Below, piece after piece: positions 53,905-62,484 of a stretch of DNA of 64,000 nt. Below the pieces are notes generated by a model. It saw nothing but the letters and a program-made list of their open reading frames with translations. It was not told the DNA's origin and made no database searches. The stretch is from Rubinisphaera margarita (GTDB taxonomy: Bacteria; Planctomycetota; Planctomycetia; Planctomycetales; Planctomycetaceae), in the NCBI RefSeq assembly GCF_022267515.1, contig NZ_JAKFGB010000012.1:620001-684000 (forward strand). The letters are read 5' to 3'. The position numbers were made by a program, and so were the translations under genes. The number at the start of each line of letters is the position of its first letter. Position 1 is the first letter of the stretch.

Positions 53905-56900
53905 TCACAACGCAAACAACGCTTCCAAGGTCTCGTCCGATATCAACTCCTCAAACGAGGTGGAATCATAGACTTGCTGATTCCCCTTGAGCGAATCGAG
54001 AATATCAGCTGCCGAGCCCCCGTGAGATTGATCGATCGATACCGAGCCAAACCGTGTCGATTCTGAATCGTTAGTCCACCGAGACAGATTGACCTGCCGC
54101 TCTGAATGTTGTTCGACCCTCCCTGGTAACATGCTCTGAACGTCAGATCCCGCCACGATCGGAGCAGCGGCGAGTGGGCCGGCGAATTTACCGACATGCA
54201 CGTCCTGCCACTCCACCGATCCCCACTGGATCAGTTCGCGATCCACGAAACTTGAACCGCTTGACTCAGCAGAGTGCCATATGTGATTCTGATCTCGCGC
54301 CACCAAATCAGCCCGGTTGTCACCGTTGCTTTCGCCAACTGCCAGCGTGAGCAAACCATTAGCTGCGAACGTCCAGTTGAGCCAGAAACTCATCGCAAAA
54401 CGGCGACCATCGGATGTCCCTTGCCACACCTTCGTCCGATTGAATATTCCCCCAACATCGTCCCGGCCGTCACCATCGAAATCTCCGACGACGACTCCAT
54501 CCAGCGTCTGGTTAACCGTCCAATCTGACCAGCGACTACTTGTAAAGCCGACTGCCGGGCCGAGTGACTTCGCCACGAATACCGATCGACTGCTCCCGGT
54601 TCCGAAGACTGCAAGGATGTCGGCTCGTCCGTCGCCGTTGAAATCGCCAGATTGAAAGAACTCGAATCCGCTATTAACGCTCCAACGGTGTGAATTGAGA
54701 TACTGAAATCGGAAGTTGCTGGTTTTGACCATCCAGACTGTTCCAGACGTTGCCACCACCACGAGGTCTTCCCCCTTCACGCCATCGAAGTTGGAAACCA
54801 GTACAGAATGAATTCCATCGTAGTTGCCATAGTCGCCCCAATGGACGGCGCTGAAACGCCCACCGTCGGAAAGTGCCGCCCACCAGCGTCCCCTGGTGCC
54901 GTTCTTGAACAGACCGATCAGATCATCCTTACCATCGTTGTTGAAGTCGCCGACGTGAATTTCTTTAACATCGTTGGGTCGCCAGTGGGTCCACAGAGCA
55001 AAATCGAAGTGTCCCCGTCGGTCCGAAACGCCGACATACCAATGGCCATTGTTGAGCCACACCGCGAGGTCATCGAACCCGTCTCCATTGAAATCGCCCA
55101 CCTTGCTGAGTTTAACTGAAGCAGCGGGACTTCTAGACGATTCCGCGTCCGGAAACACGTGCGGAGCAGTCGGAAATGACATCCACCAGTTGCCGTTGTA
55201 TAGGCCGGTGAACGAAACTAATGCCGGGACAAGTGGCGCGCCATCAATCTGAACCAGGAACTCACCAGCGCTTCCTGGAGGAAGAGAATTGCCAGCCAGA
55301 TCTCGTACGGTCGCAACTTCTGCTCCCGCGATAAAAATTTCGTAGTTGCCATTCAGATCAGCAGTCCAGAATTCCACCGGTGCGGGAAGACGATACGTGA
55401 CCGTCTTCGTTGTTGCGATGGAGCCTCCATCGGCCACGGCAATCATCTTCGCAAACTCAAGATAGCCATTGTTGTTCGTGACGATAATGTCATCATCGCC
55501 GAAGACGCCTGGGCTAATCCCCGCACTGGACCGATAGCGGACTTGGAACTGATAAAACGTCTGGTCGGAAAAAATTAGATCTGGCGCAATAACGGTAGCC
55601 GTGAGAGGGCTGGTGAACGGCGTTTCATCGATCTCGACCATAAACGTCGCCAAGGCTTCCTGTGGAGTTAGGTCGAGTGTCGCCCCCTGCGCGAAATTGC
55701 CGTTGACGTCACTGACGGTCCCATCCAGCAGGAACAGCTGATACATTCCATTGTCTTCGACGCCCCAAGTACCGCCCGGTGCTTCCAATCCATACGCGGC
55801 GACTTTTGTAGCGAAATTCTGGCCGAAATTAACCCCCGACTGAGTCACCGAATAGGTCTCTCTGCCGGGACCAACAATCACTAGGTTCTCGGAGCCAATC
55901 GTCGTCGATTCGATCGCTTCATTGTCCTCATAAGCAACATGAAAGAGATGACGTTCGCCACCCGCCAACCGCACGTCAGCCACAGAAGCGGCAGCAGTAG
56001 GGCGTGCAGTATCGTTGCCTCCACCGATATTGATCTTGATCGTCCCTAATTGTGTCCCGGGAACATCGCGACCGTTGACATCCCGAATCGCCCCCGAGAA
56101 AAGCATCAAATTCAGAGCTGCCCCGTTGTCAGCAGCAGTCCATGTCTTCCGGAGATCGACGCGATATCTGACCGTAACGCTGCTGACATTGGTATTTGGC
56201 GTCGTCGAGACCCATTCCGCAACTTCGGAAAGTAGATTCGGAGGCTCGACGAGAATCGCGCCAAATGGAGGCCCATTGGCCGCGATCGTCGCGATATCGA
56301 TATTGGAGTATCCGGTATAGACAACGTCGAATTCGATGGGACGCGTCGAAACGGTAACTTGACTGGTTACCAATCGGGCATAGGGGTGCTGGCTGCCAGC
56401 CGGAATATTGACGGTGAACGTATCCACGGTCGTCTGACTTACTGCACGGCCAGAGGTATCGAATACGGAGTTCCCTCGCACCACAACGCGGTAGGTTCCG
56501 TTATCGGATGAGTCCCAGGTCCCACCCGGTGGCGTGAAATGGTAAATCGCGCGGACGGTGGGCGAATCGGTTCGAGTATTATCTCCCGCCAGGCGACCGG
56601 CGACCGAGAATGTTGCTCCGCCGACGCGTTCGATGACAACGTCGTTGTTTCCGAGACTCGTGGCATCAATCGCGAAATTGTCCCTGTAGGTGAGGATGAA
56701 ACTCTCTTCAGGACTGCCTCCCCGGGTGATATCAAATTGGCCGCCGGAAACCGTGGGCCCGGCGGTATCCTGCGGAACATTGACAGTGAACGTGCCCAAC
56801 TGCGTGTACCCGCTCCGATTGCTGAAGTCGCTTGGTAGCTGGCTATTGAGTACAGCGAATCGGTAAGTGCCGTTGTTATTGGCATTCCAGACGCTTCCCG

Positions 56901-58098
56901 GACCATTAAATCCATAGTCGACCGTCAGCGTCCGGCCGTCAGCAGAGCGAATGACAAGTCCGATATTCGGATTGCTGTTGAGATAATTATTTGGCCCGAA
57001 TGCCGCTATCATGGGCGTTGGAAAGTTGCTCGTGAACTGCCCATTCGGGGAGGTGTACCGAATTCGAATCTGGGTGTTCGTTCCCCGGGGCTCAGTAATG
57101 TTGGACTGACTGAGAATCTCGACATTGGACTGAGGAGGATTCTGAGCCAAAATTCCGTCGATCCAATTGAGGTAAAGATCGACCCGCACGTCCCATCCCC
57201 GTTGGCCTTTCTGCACAACGAATTCTTCGTTCTGGTTTTTTGACTGGCCGTAAGAAGTAACCCCAGCAAGAAGCGGCGCATCACTCGCATTGGTGTAGAC
57301 CAGTAGCGGGGATCCCGAATCCCCCGGCCGAGTCTGGCTCTCGTTCGGTTCATCGAGTGCATGAGAGTACGTCGCTGAGTGAGGGCGAGTCGGATGGTAA
57401 GATGTCACCGTGTCGATCCGCGCCGCTCCATGGTGACGGGTTGTTCCATTCGGGACGGCAACTCCCTGAGCCGTATTCCCCGTCTGGCCAAAGCCGATCA
57501 CGCGGGCGACACTGTCTACGGGAACTGCACTTCGGTAGAGCTCGATCGGGACGATGTTAGTCACGACACGTTCCAGCTTCAGAATCGCCAGATCGTTAAC
57601 GATATCGATGAAGCGGCCGGCATTGTCCCGGCGAGTCAGATACCCGGAATGCACAAACACAGCGGAAACTTTGAAGTTCTGGGCAGAAGGCCCCACGACA
57701 TTCGCCGTGTAGGAGGTCGTGAAATAAAGCCGAGATACGGCCAGATCGATCTCCGCGGCGGAGACTCTTCCATTTTTGTCCGCATCAATGCAGTGTGCGG
57801 CCGTAAGGACGTGCTGAGGGGTAATCAGTGTACCCGTACAATGTCCTGGGCTGCCTTCCACGTTGCTGTTTCTCAGGAGGCCTACAGCAGGATAGAAATT
57901 GGCGACATAGCTTGCCGTATTGCCCAAATTCACGATCGGCGCGATGCTGCCGAATTCAGTAGAAATGCTGGACAAGAGAACGCGTTGTTCCAGCAGTTGA
58001 CACGAAGTCGTCTTATGCAATCGCCTGATGCGGCGTGACAGACTGTTCTGTCGACGACTATGAAGCCATACCCCGCACACAAGCCGCTTGATCGACAT
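53905..58098 (-). CDS. Secreted trypsin-like protease with repeat domains and FG-GAP repeats
   Basis: Started at the ATG at 58098 the product has 1,397 residues. The N terminus is a long planctomycete export region ending QLLEQRVLLSS (residues 34-44). A trypsin-like domain follows with H102 (TAAHC), D169 (NDLAILKL) and S261 (GDSGSPLL), so the catalytic triad is intact. An EF-hand loop (DADKNGRVSAAE, 105-116) is inserted next to the catalytic His. The middle has about five related Ig/cadherin-like repeats (GPTVSGGQFDI, SFILTYRDNFAID and similar). The C terminus has six FG-GAP/VCBS-type units (VGDFNGDGFDDLAVW, VGDFNNDGKDDLIGL, SGDFNGDGRADILAV and others) that usually bind calcium. It is presumably cell-surface or extracellular. 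Confidence 0.88.
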   Translation of the reverse strand: MSIKRLVCGVWLHSRRQNSLSRRIRRLHKTTSCQLLEQRVLLSSISTEFGSIAPIVNLGNTASYVANFYPAVGLLRNSNVEGSPGHCTGTLITPQHVLTAAHCIDADKNGRVSAAEIDLAVSRLYFTTSYTANVVGPSAQNFKVSAVFVHSGYLTRRDNAGRFIDIVNDLAILKLERVVTNIVPIELYRSAVPVDSVARVIGFGQTGNTAQGVAVPNGTTRHHGAARIDTVTSYHPTRPHSATYSHALDEPNESQTRPGDSGSPLLVYTNASDAPLLAGVTSYGQSKNQNEEFVVQKGQRGWDVRVDLYLNWIDGILAQNPPQSNVEILSQSNITEPRGTNTQIRIRYTSPNGQFTSNFPTPMIAAFGPNNYLNSNPNIGLVIRSADGRTLTVDYGFNGPGSVWNANNNGTYRFAVLNSQLPSDFSNRSGYTQLGTFTVNVPQDTAGPTVSGGQFDITRGGSPEESFILTYRDNFAIDATSLGNNDVVIERVGGATFSVAGRLAGDNTRTDSPTVRAIYHFTPPGGTWDSSDNGTYRVVVRGNSVFDTSGRAVSQTTVDTFTVNIPAGSQHPYARLVTSQVTVSTRPIEFDVVYTGYSNIDIATIAANGPPFGAILVEPPNLLSEVAEWVSTTPNTNVSSVTVRYRVDLRKTWTAADNGAALNLMLFSGAIRDVNGRDVPGTQLGTIKINIGGGNDTARPTAAASVADVRLAGGERHLFHVAYEDNEAIESTTIGSENLVIVGPGRETYSVTQSGVNFGQNFATKVAAYGLEAPGGTWGVEDNGMYQLFLLDGTVSDVNGNFAQGATLDLTPQEALATFMVEIDETPFTSPLTATVIAPDLIFSDQTFYQFQVRYRSSAGISPGVFGDDDIIVTNNNGYLEFAKMIAVADGGSIATTKTVTYRLPAPVEFWTADLNGNYEIFIAGAEVATVRDLAGNSLPPGSAGEFLVQIDGAPLVPALVSFTGLYNGNWWMSFPTAPHVFPDAESSRSPAASVKLSKVGDFNGDGFDDLAVWLNNGHWYVGVSDRRGHFDFALWTHWRPNDVKEIHVGDFNNDGKDDLIGLFKNGTRGRWWAALSDGGRFSAVHWGDYGNYDGIHSVLVSNFDGVKGEDLVVVATSGTVWMVKTSNFRFQYLNSHRWSVNSGFEFFQSGDFNGDGRADILAVFGTGSSRSVFVAKSLGPAVGFTSSRWSDWTVNQTLDGVVVGDFDGDGRDDVGGIFNRTKVWQGTSDGRRFAMSFWLNWTFAANGLLTLAVGESNGDNRADLVARDQNHIWHSAESSGSSFVDRELIQWGSVEWQDVHVGKFAGPLAAAPIVAGSDVQSMLPGRVEQHSERQVNLSRWTNDSESTRFGSVSIDQSHGGSAADILDSLKGNQQVYDSTSFEELISDETLEALFAL

Positions 58099-58158
58099 GA
58101 TAGGCCCTTTACCGATCGAGACTGCACACAAGTTGAAGGTGACATTAGCACACCGCAA

Positions 58159-58914
58159 ACAAGATCACAATCAAATTGACCGATCGGTGCGACGGTCTTG
58201 AATGCCTTCCGGCAAGAAGATCAGTTGAAAAGCGAGCGCGAGTAGAATGTTTTCGATCCGCCTGAACCTGCGTCTGCATCACGTTCAAACTTAACACGGC
58301 GCGTGTTTTCCGTGAGTACAGACAGACAGACTTGATCAGGAGCAATAAACCACCAGTTGCCGTTGAAGTTGAAGAAGCCGAAGGACGAGGTCATTGGATC
58401 GAGAAGGCCCTTGAAGACGCCGATGTCCACCCGGGTGATAATCCGATCGAATCCGCTGCCGCGTGGATCGGTAGTCAGCGGATTCTTGTTCGTCGACCGC
58501 CACGCATTCGCTGCCAGACAGGAACACACGGGACGAGAGCAGATCGAAGCGGAGAAAGAGCCTGTCGGCCGGCTCATTGAAGTCGTAAAGGACGTGGACA
58601 TTGCGTGACGTGATCGCAATCTGGTGGTGACATATCCGCTAAAATGTAAGGCGGGCCCGGTGACGCAGGTGCTGGAAAGACTGCATAGTAGAGAGAATGC
58701 AAGAGCGATGGGACTGCCCAAACGGGCGGAAGCTAACATGGGTAATCGGATTTGTCATTCGGTAGGAACGGAATGTCAATAATCCCTTCCTGCTTCACGT
58801 TAGGGCGGTCGAGTCCCACGTATTTTCTTTTAACCGCAGGTAACCGATCGCGACGAACTGCTATCTCTGGGACATACTGCCGTTTTTACAGGTATTTCAG
58901 TGGTTTGACCGCAA
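58159..58914. other. Unresolved region, possible decayed gene on minus strand
   Basis: No intact gene is credible. The minus strand contains protein-like pieces in two frames: NVHVLYDFNEPADRLFLRFDLL with SSRVFLSGSECVAVDEQES near 58600-58480, and ITRVDIGVFKGLLDPM with SFGFFNFNGNWWFIAPDQVC near 58440-58340. The latter resembles the YNGNWWMSFPT segment of the neighbouring secreted protease, so this may be the remains of a related surface-protein gene. The sigma-factor promoter should be near 58750-58914 but was not identified. Confidence 0.35.
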
Positions 58915-59484
58915 ATGGAATCATCATCCAGCTTGGACAAGCATATTCAGCGCGTTGTGGACGGAGACCTGGACGCTTTCGCAGAGATTATTCGCGTTTG
59001 TCAGCGACCGGTCCGCGCGTGGATTGTGTCCCGGTGTCCGCCCGGCGGTGATGCGGATGATGTCGCTCAAAAGACGTTTGTCGCCGCATTCAATCGCATT
59101 GACGAATATGAATCCGGAACGGACTTCCGTGCCTGGGTGTTCACGATCGCGCGATATCAGCTGGTGGCGGAATGCACTCGGTTGAAGCGCAAGGCGGACT
59201 ACCACAGTCGTTTCGTTCCCCACGCGCTGAATCAGGAATTGATGCGGCGTGCGGAGGAGGTTGCGGAGGAACCTGCTCGGCTGACGCACCTGCGTGAGTG
59301 CCTGAAGCAGATTGAAGGTAAATCAAGGGAGATTCTCGACTGGCGATACGCCAGCGAGCTTCCGCTCGCGGAAATCGCACAGCGGTCAAAGCGAAGCGTC
59401 GGAGCGATCAAAAAGCACCTGTTCGTTCTGCGACAGAAGTTGCACGACTGCATCAAGCAGCGACTCGCTGAGGAGATCGTCTGA
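58915..59484 (+). CDS. ECF-type RNA polymerase sigma factor
   Basis: The 189-residue protein has region 2 (GDLDAFAEIIRVCQRPVRAWIVSRCPPGGDADDVAQKTFVAAFNRIDEY in outline, with FRAWVFTIARY) and region 4 (CLKQIEGKSREILDWRYASELPLAEIAQRSKRSVGAIKKHLFVLRQKL in outline), but no regions 1 or 3. It fits the planctomycete ECF groups that control surface-protein operons. Its stop overlaps the FecR-domain gene start by one base (TGATG), showing tight coupling. Control by that membrane protein is the expected mechanism. Confidence 0.95.
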   Translation: MESSSSLDKHIQRVVDGDLDAFAEIIRVCQRPVRAWIVSRCPPGGDADDVAQKTFVAAFNRIDEYESGTDFRAWVFTIARYQLVAECTRLKRKADYHSRFVPHALNQELMRRAEEVAEEPARLTHLRECLKQIEGKSREILDWRYASELPLAEIAQRSKRSVGAIKKHLFVLRQKLHDCIKQRLAEEIV

Positions 59485-61205
59485 TGTCTCAGAAGTTTGA
59501 AGTACTGTGGACGCAATTCTTAGAAGGTGAATCGTCCGAGCACGAACTGGATTCCCTTCAGGAAATGCTGGCCGCTGATCCTGCATTGCTTCATAGTGCG
59601 GCGGATCTTTACGAAGAGCACCGGTTACTCGGTTTTGCCTTACAGCCTTTTGACGACCGGCGATTCGTCGAAGATGCGATATCACGCGTTGAGATCGATG
59701 GGCAGCAATTCGTTGGCGGGGTCATTTCGGAGATTCGACGTGAGCCCGCAGCGCTAGCCACGGGGGCCGGACGCAACTCATACGTACGTGCGGCTAGTGT
59801 TTTTGCCTCATCGCGATCCATTTTTTCGCTCGCCGTGGCTGTTTTTCTTTTGCTTGGTGGAATGACTTGGTTCTTTGCAAAACGAGGTGACGAGCCTGCG
59901 GGTGGTGGTCTGATCACTGAGTCGATCGGAGACCCCGCGATGCCGATTCGCTACATCGCAACCGTGTTGCTCGAGGACAATTGCGACTGGAAGGCGGAGA
60001 ACTCGCCGGTCGAAGGTCAGCGACTCGCAGCAGAAGCCCTCGAATTGCAGTCAGGGGTGGCCGTGATTCGCTTTGACGGTGGTGCGGAACTGGTGATGAC
60101 GGGAGAGACGTCACTCGTACTTCGCTCGGCTGGCAGCGCTGAGTTGCTGCAAGGCGACGTCGTGATACGAGCGGAGTCGGGGGCGGAAGGATTTGTCCTC
60201 ATGACGCCGACGAGTGAGGTTGTGGATCTGGGAACCGAGTTCGCTGTCAAAGTAGGTCGTGGCGGCGAAACACAAGTTCATGTGCTCGAAGGTGAAGTGA
60301 GCTATCGTCGGATCAATGCTGAAGAAGAACTGGCCAAGATACTTCGAGCTGGCGAAGGGATCGCGATTGACAGGCACGATCGTCCCAGAGCCATCCCGAT
60401 GAACTCGCCGCGATTTAAAGATTTCGTCACGCGAATCAATCCAAAGTCGCGAGCGGACTTGTTGACTGGCTATGAAGGATTCAACTATTCACCAGGAGTG
60501 TTGCCGCTCAAACAGAGCACCGTCGGGATTGGATGGAACGGTCCGTGGCGCCGACGATTGCCTGAGGAGCGACGAGCGCCAGATCGAGACACATCACCCG
60601 CGGAACTGGAAATTGTCCATGGTCAGATGAACGTTACCTGGCCAGTACCAGGCGGGCGTCTCGGAATGCTCAAGCTTCCACCGGGAGACGTCTTCTATGT
60701 GCGCCCGTTACAACAGGCGATTGACTTGAGTCGCGATGGTATGACGTATTTCAGTCTGATGGTTCGGGAGATCGAGCGACGTCCCAAAGGTGAGCGACCT
60801 TTTGAGCATTTGCGTCTGACCTTTCGTTCTTCAGTCGATTATTTTGGCGACGCTTTGAGCTTCGGACACGGTCCCGGGTACCGGCCTCGAATCCAGGCCA
60901 GCGGCAGCAACCTGTTCAATAGTCCGCTGGAGTTCCCCGCCGAACAGACCACGCTGTGGATTGGCAAAGTCGTGTCGCGCGTTAAAGGCGAGGACGAAGT
61001 GTACTTTCGCATTTACGGTGAAGACGAGACGCTAGATTATGCGGAGCCGGCGACATGGCACGTTGTCACTCGAAACGTGGACTCCGATGCCAGACTCGAT
61101 CGAGTCCTGCTGTCTTCGACAGGGCAATTCGGTCGCATCGTCGACGAACTGCGGATCGGCCCGACATGGCGCAGTGTCGCTCCGATGCGGGAGGAACAGG
61201 AATGA
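59484..61205 (+). CDS. FecR-domain membrane protein, probable anti-sigma partner
   Basis: The 573-residue protein has a cytosolic N-terminal segment (VLWTQFLEGESSEHELDSLQEMLAADPALL) like planctomycete anti-sigma regions, a membrane helix near 113-131 (IFSLAVAVFLLLGGMTWFF), and a FecR domain near 190-290 (GGAELVMTGETSLVLRSAGSAELLQGDV in outline, then TPTSEVVDLGTEFAVKVG and VHVLEGEVSY). The C-terminal region from about 335 looks like a LamG/concanavalin-type sensor. It would sense an extracellular ligand and release or activate the upstream sigma factor. Stop and next start overlap (ATGA). Confidence 0.92.
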   Translation: MSQKFEVLWTQFLEGESSEHELDSLQEMLAADPALLHSAADLYEEHRLLGFALQPFDDRRFVEDAISRVEIDGQQFVGGVISEIRREPAALATGAGRNSYVRAASVFASSRSIFSLAVAVFLLLGGMTWFFAKRGDEPAGGGLITESIGDPAMPIRYIATVLLEDNCDWKAENSPVEGQRLAAEALELQSGVAVIRFDGGAELVMTGETSLVLRSAGSAELLQGDVVIRAESGAEGFVLMTPTSEVVDLGTEFAVKVGRGGETQVHVLEGEVSYRRINAEEELAKILRAGEGIAIDRHDRPRAIPMNSPRFKDFVTRINPKSRADLLTGYEGFNYSPGVLPLKQSTVGIGWNGPWRRRLPEERRAPDRDTSPAELEIVHGQMNVTWPVPGGRLGMLKLPPGDVFYVRPLQQAIDLSRDGMTYFSLMVREIERRPKGERPFEHLRLTFRSSVDYFGDALSFGHGPGYRPRIQASGSNLFNSPLEFPAEQTTLWIGKVVSRVKGEDEVYFRIYGEDETLDYAEPATWHVVTRNVDSDARLDRVLLSSTGQFGRIVDELRIGPTWRSVAPMREEQE

Positions 61206-62320
61206 GCAACCTCATTTCCGTATCGACTGAAGTTGTCTCAACGATCTTCTTACTTGCCCTGTGTCTCGGTTCGCAGTTGCCTATTGCTGATAAATCAAGC
61301 GACTTCAATCGCAAAGTCCGGCCGATCACTTCCAGTGGTGAATCGGCCTTGATCGTGAACGCCGAGAAGTCACTGCGGAAGATTTTCACTGCACGTAGTT
61401 TCTCATTGGACAATGTGAGTCTGCCACGAACGTCGGAGAACTTCCCGGCTGAAAAGTTGAAACACGTCGATTTTCACTCGATGGCTGAGTTCGACTGGTT
61501 CCCCGAAGGGCCGAGCTATCGGCCGGCGGATGACAGCTATTTCTTCTCGGGCAATCAGGCCCTAACACGAGTTGATAACGAGGGACGACTGCACGAAGTT
61601 CTCGGTCAACCCGGTGGCGGTGGCACGCACTTTCTTCCGGACGGCTCTGTCCTCATCGTCGGTCACGTTGGGTTGCGGCGAATGTTTCCGGATGGTCGTG
61701 TCGCATTGCTGGCTGACGGGAAGAAAATCGGTGCTGGCAACGATCTCAGTGTTGGAATTCACGGCGAGGTCTACTTCAGCGTTCCGAAAGCGGGCATCTT
61801 TCGACTGACAGCCGGAGATAGCGGGTGTCTCGAACAGGTCACGGAACAGGGCTGCAATGGATTGGAGGTCGATCCGGTTGGCAAGTTTGTTTATGTGGTT
61901 CGGAGCAATGTTCAACGATACCGCATCGACATCAAAAGCCGATCACTCGGCAAGCCAGAGACGGTCTTTGAGTTTCCCAGGGGGCACGGCGGCGGCGACG
62001 GTTGTACCTTCGACGCGTGGGGCAATTTGTACTCCATTCACTTTCGCACGGGCACGATTCGCGTCATTGATCCCGAAGAGAGGAAACTGATCGCGGAAAT
62101 CCCCGTGGGCGTTGTACCGGCAACGAATCTGACATTCGGTGGCCCGAATAACTCTGACCTGTTCGTGACGGCGGGGGCTCCGAAGCACAATAACTGCCAG
62201 GTTGTGATCACGAACCTCGGGGTTACCGGGTTTTGCGGACACGTTGGTGCGACCGAATATCCGGTGATCCGATTTCTTGAGCAACGAGGAGACACGGAGG
62301 CATTTGCGAATGACAGGTGA
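61202..62320 (+). CDS. SMP-30/gluconolactonase-like beta-propeller protein, secreted
   Basis: Started at the ATG at 61202, which overlaps the FecR stop, the product is 372 residues with a signal sequence (TIFLLALCLGSQLPIADK). The propeller motif is seen in FDWFPEGPSYRPADDSYFFSG, THFLPDGSVLIVGHVGLRRMFPDG, GNDLSVGIHGEVYFSV, CNGLEVDPVGKFVYVV and GCTFDAWGNLYSIHF, the SMP-30/gluconolactonase pattern with its metal-binding Glu and Asn/Asp. The substrate is unknown; sugar lactones are typical for the family. The frame is open upstream but that part is a shadow of the FecR gene. Confidence 0.88.
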   Translation: MSNLISVSTEVVSTIFLLALCLGSQLPIADKSSDFNRKVRPITSSGESALIVNAEKSLRKIFTARSFSLDNVSLPRTSENFPAEKLKHVDFHSMAEFDWFPEGPSYRPADDSYFFSGNQALTRVDNEGRLHEVLGQPGGGGTHFLPDGSVLIVGHVGLRRMFPDGRVALLADGKKIGAGNDLSVGIHGEVYFSVPKAGIFRLTAGDSGCLEQVTEQGCNGLEVDPVGKFVYVVRSNVQRYRIDIKSRSLGKPETVFEFPRGHGGGDGCTFDAWGNLYSIHFRTGTIRVIDPEERKLIAEIPVGVVPATNLTFGGPNNSDLFVTAGAPKHNNCQVVITNLGVTGFCGHVGATEYPVIRFLEQRGDTEAFANDR

Positions 62321-62484
62321 ATTTCCGGTCGGTGAGTTGCCATGCGGTGGATTGATCACGCTCTGTTGAACGAATCGACACTTTTTGGGGTAACCAATCG
62401 AGCAGAACTGCTATTCCGTGAAGTAGGAAGTACAACGATTCATTCGTGCAGAGGGAGTGGCTGTACGGCACAGGAGATTGACTT

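Noticed and set aside
57379..58038. 219-codon plus-strand frame opposite the secreted protease N terminus
   Set aside because: Antisense to the trypsin domain with an intact catalytic triad; no start signal or family match.
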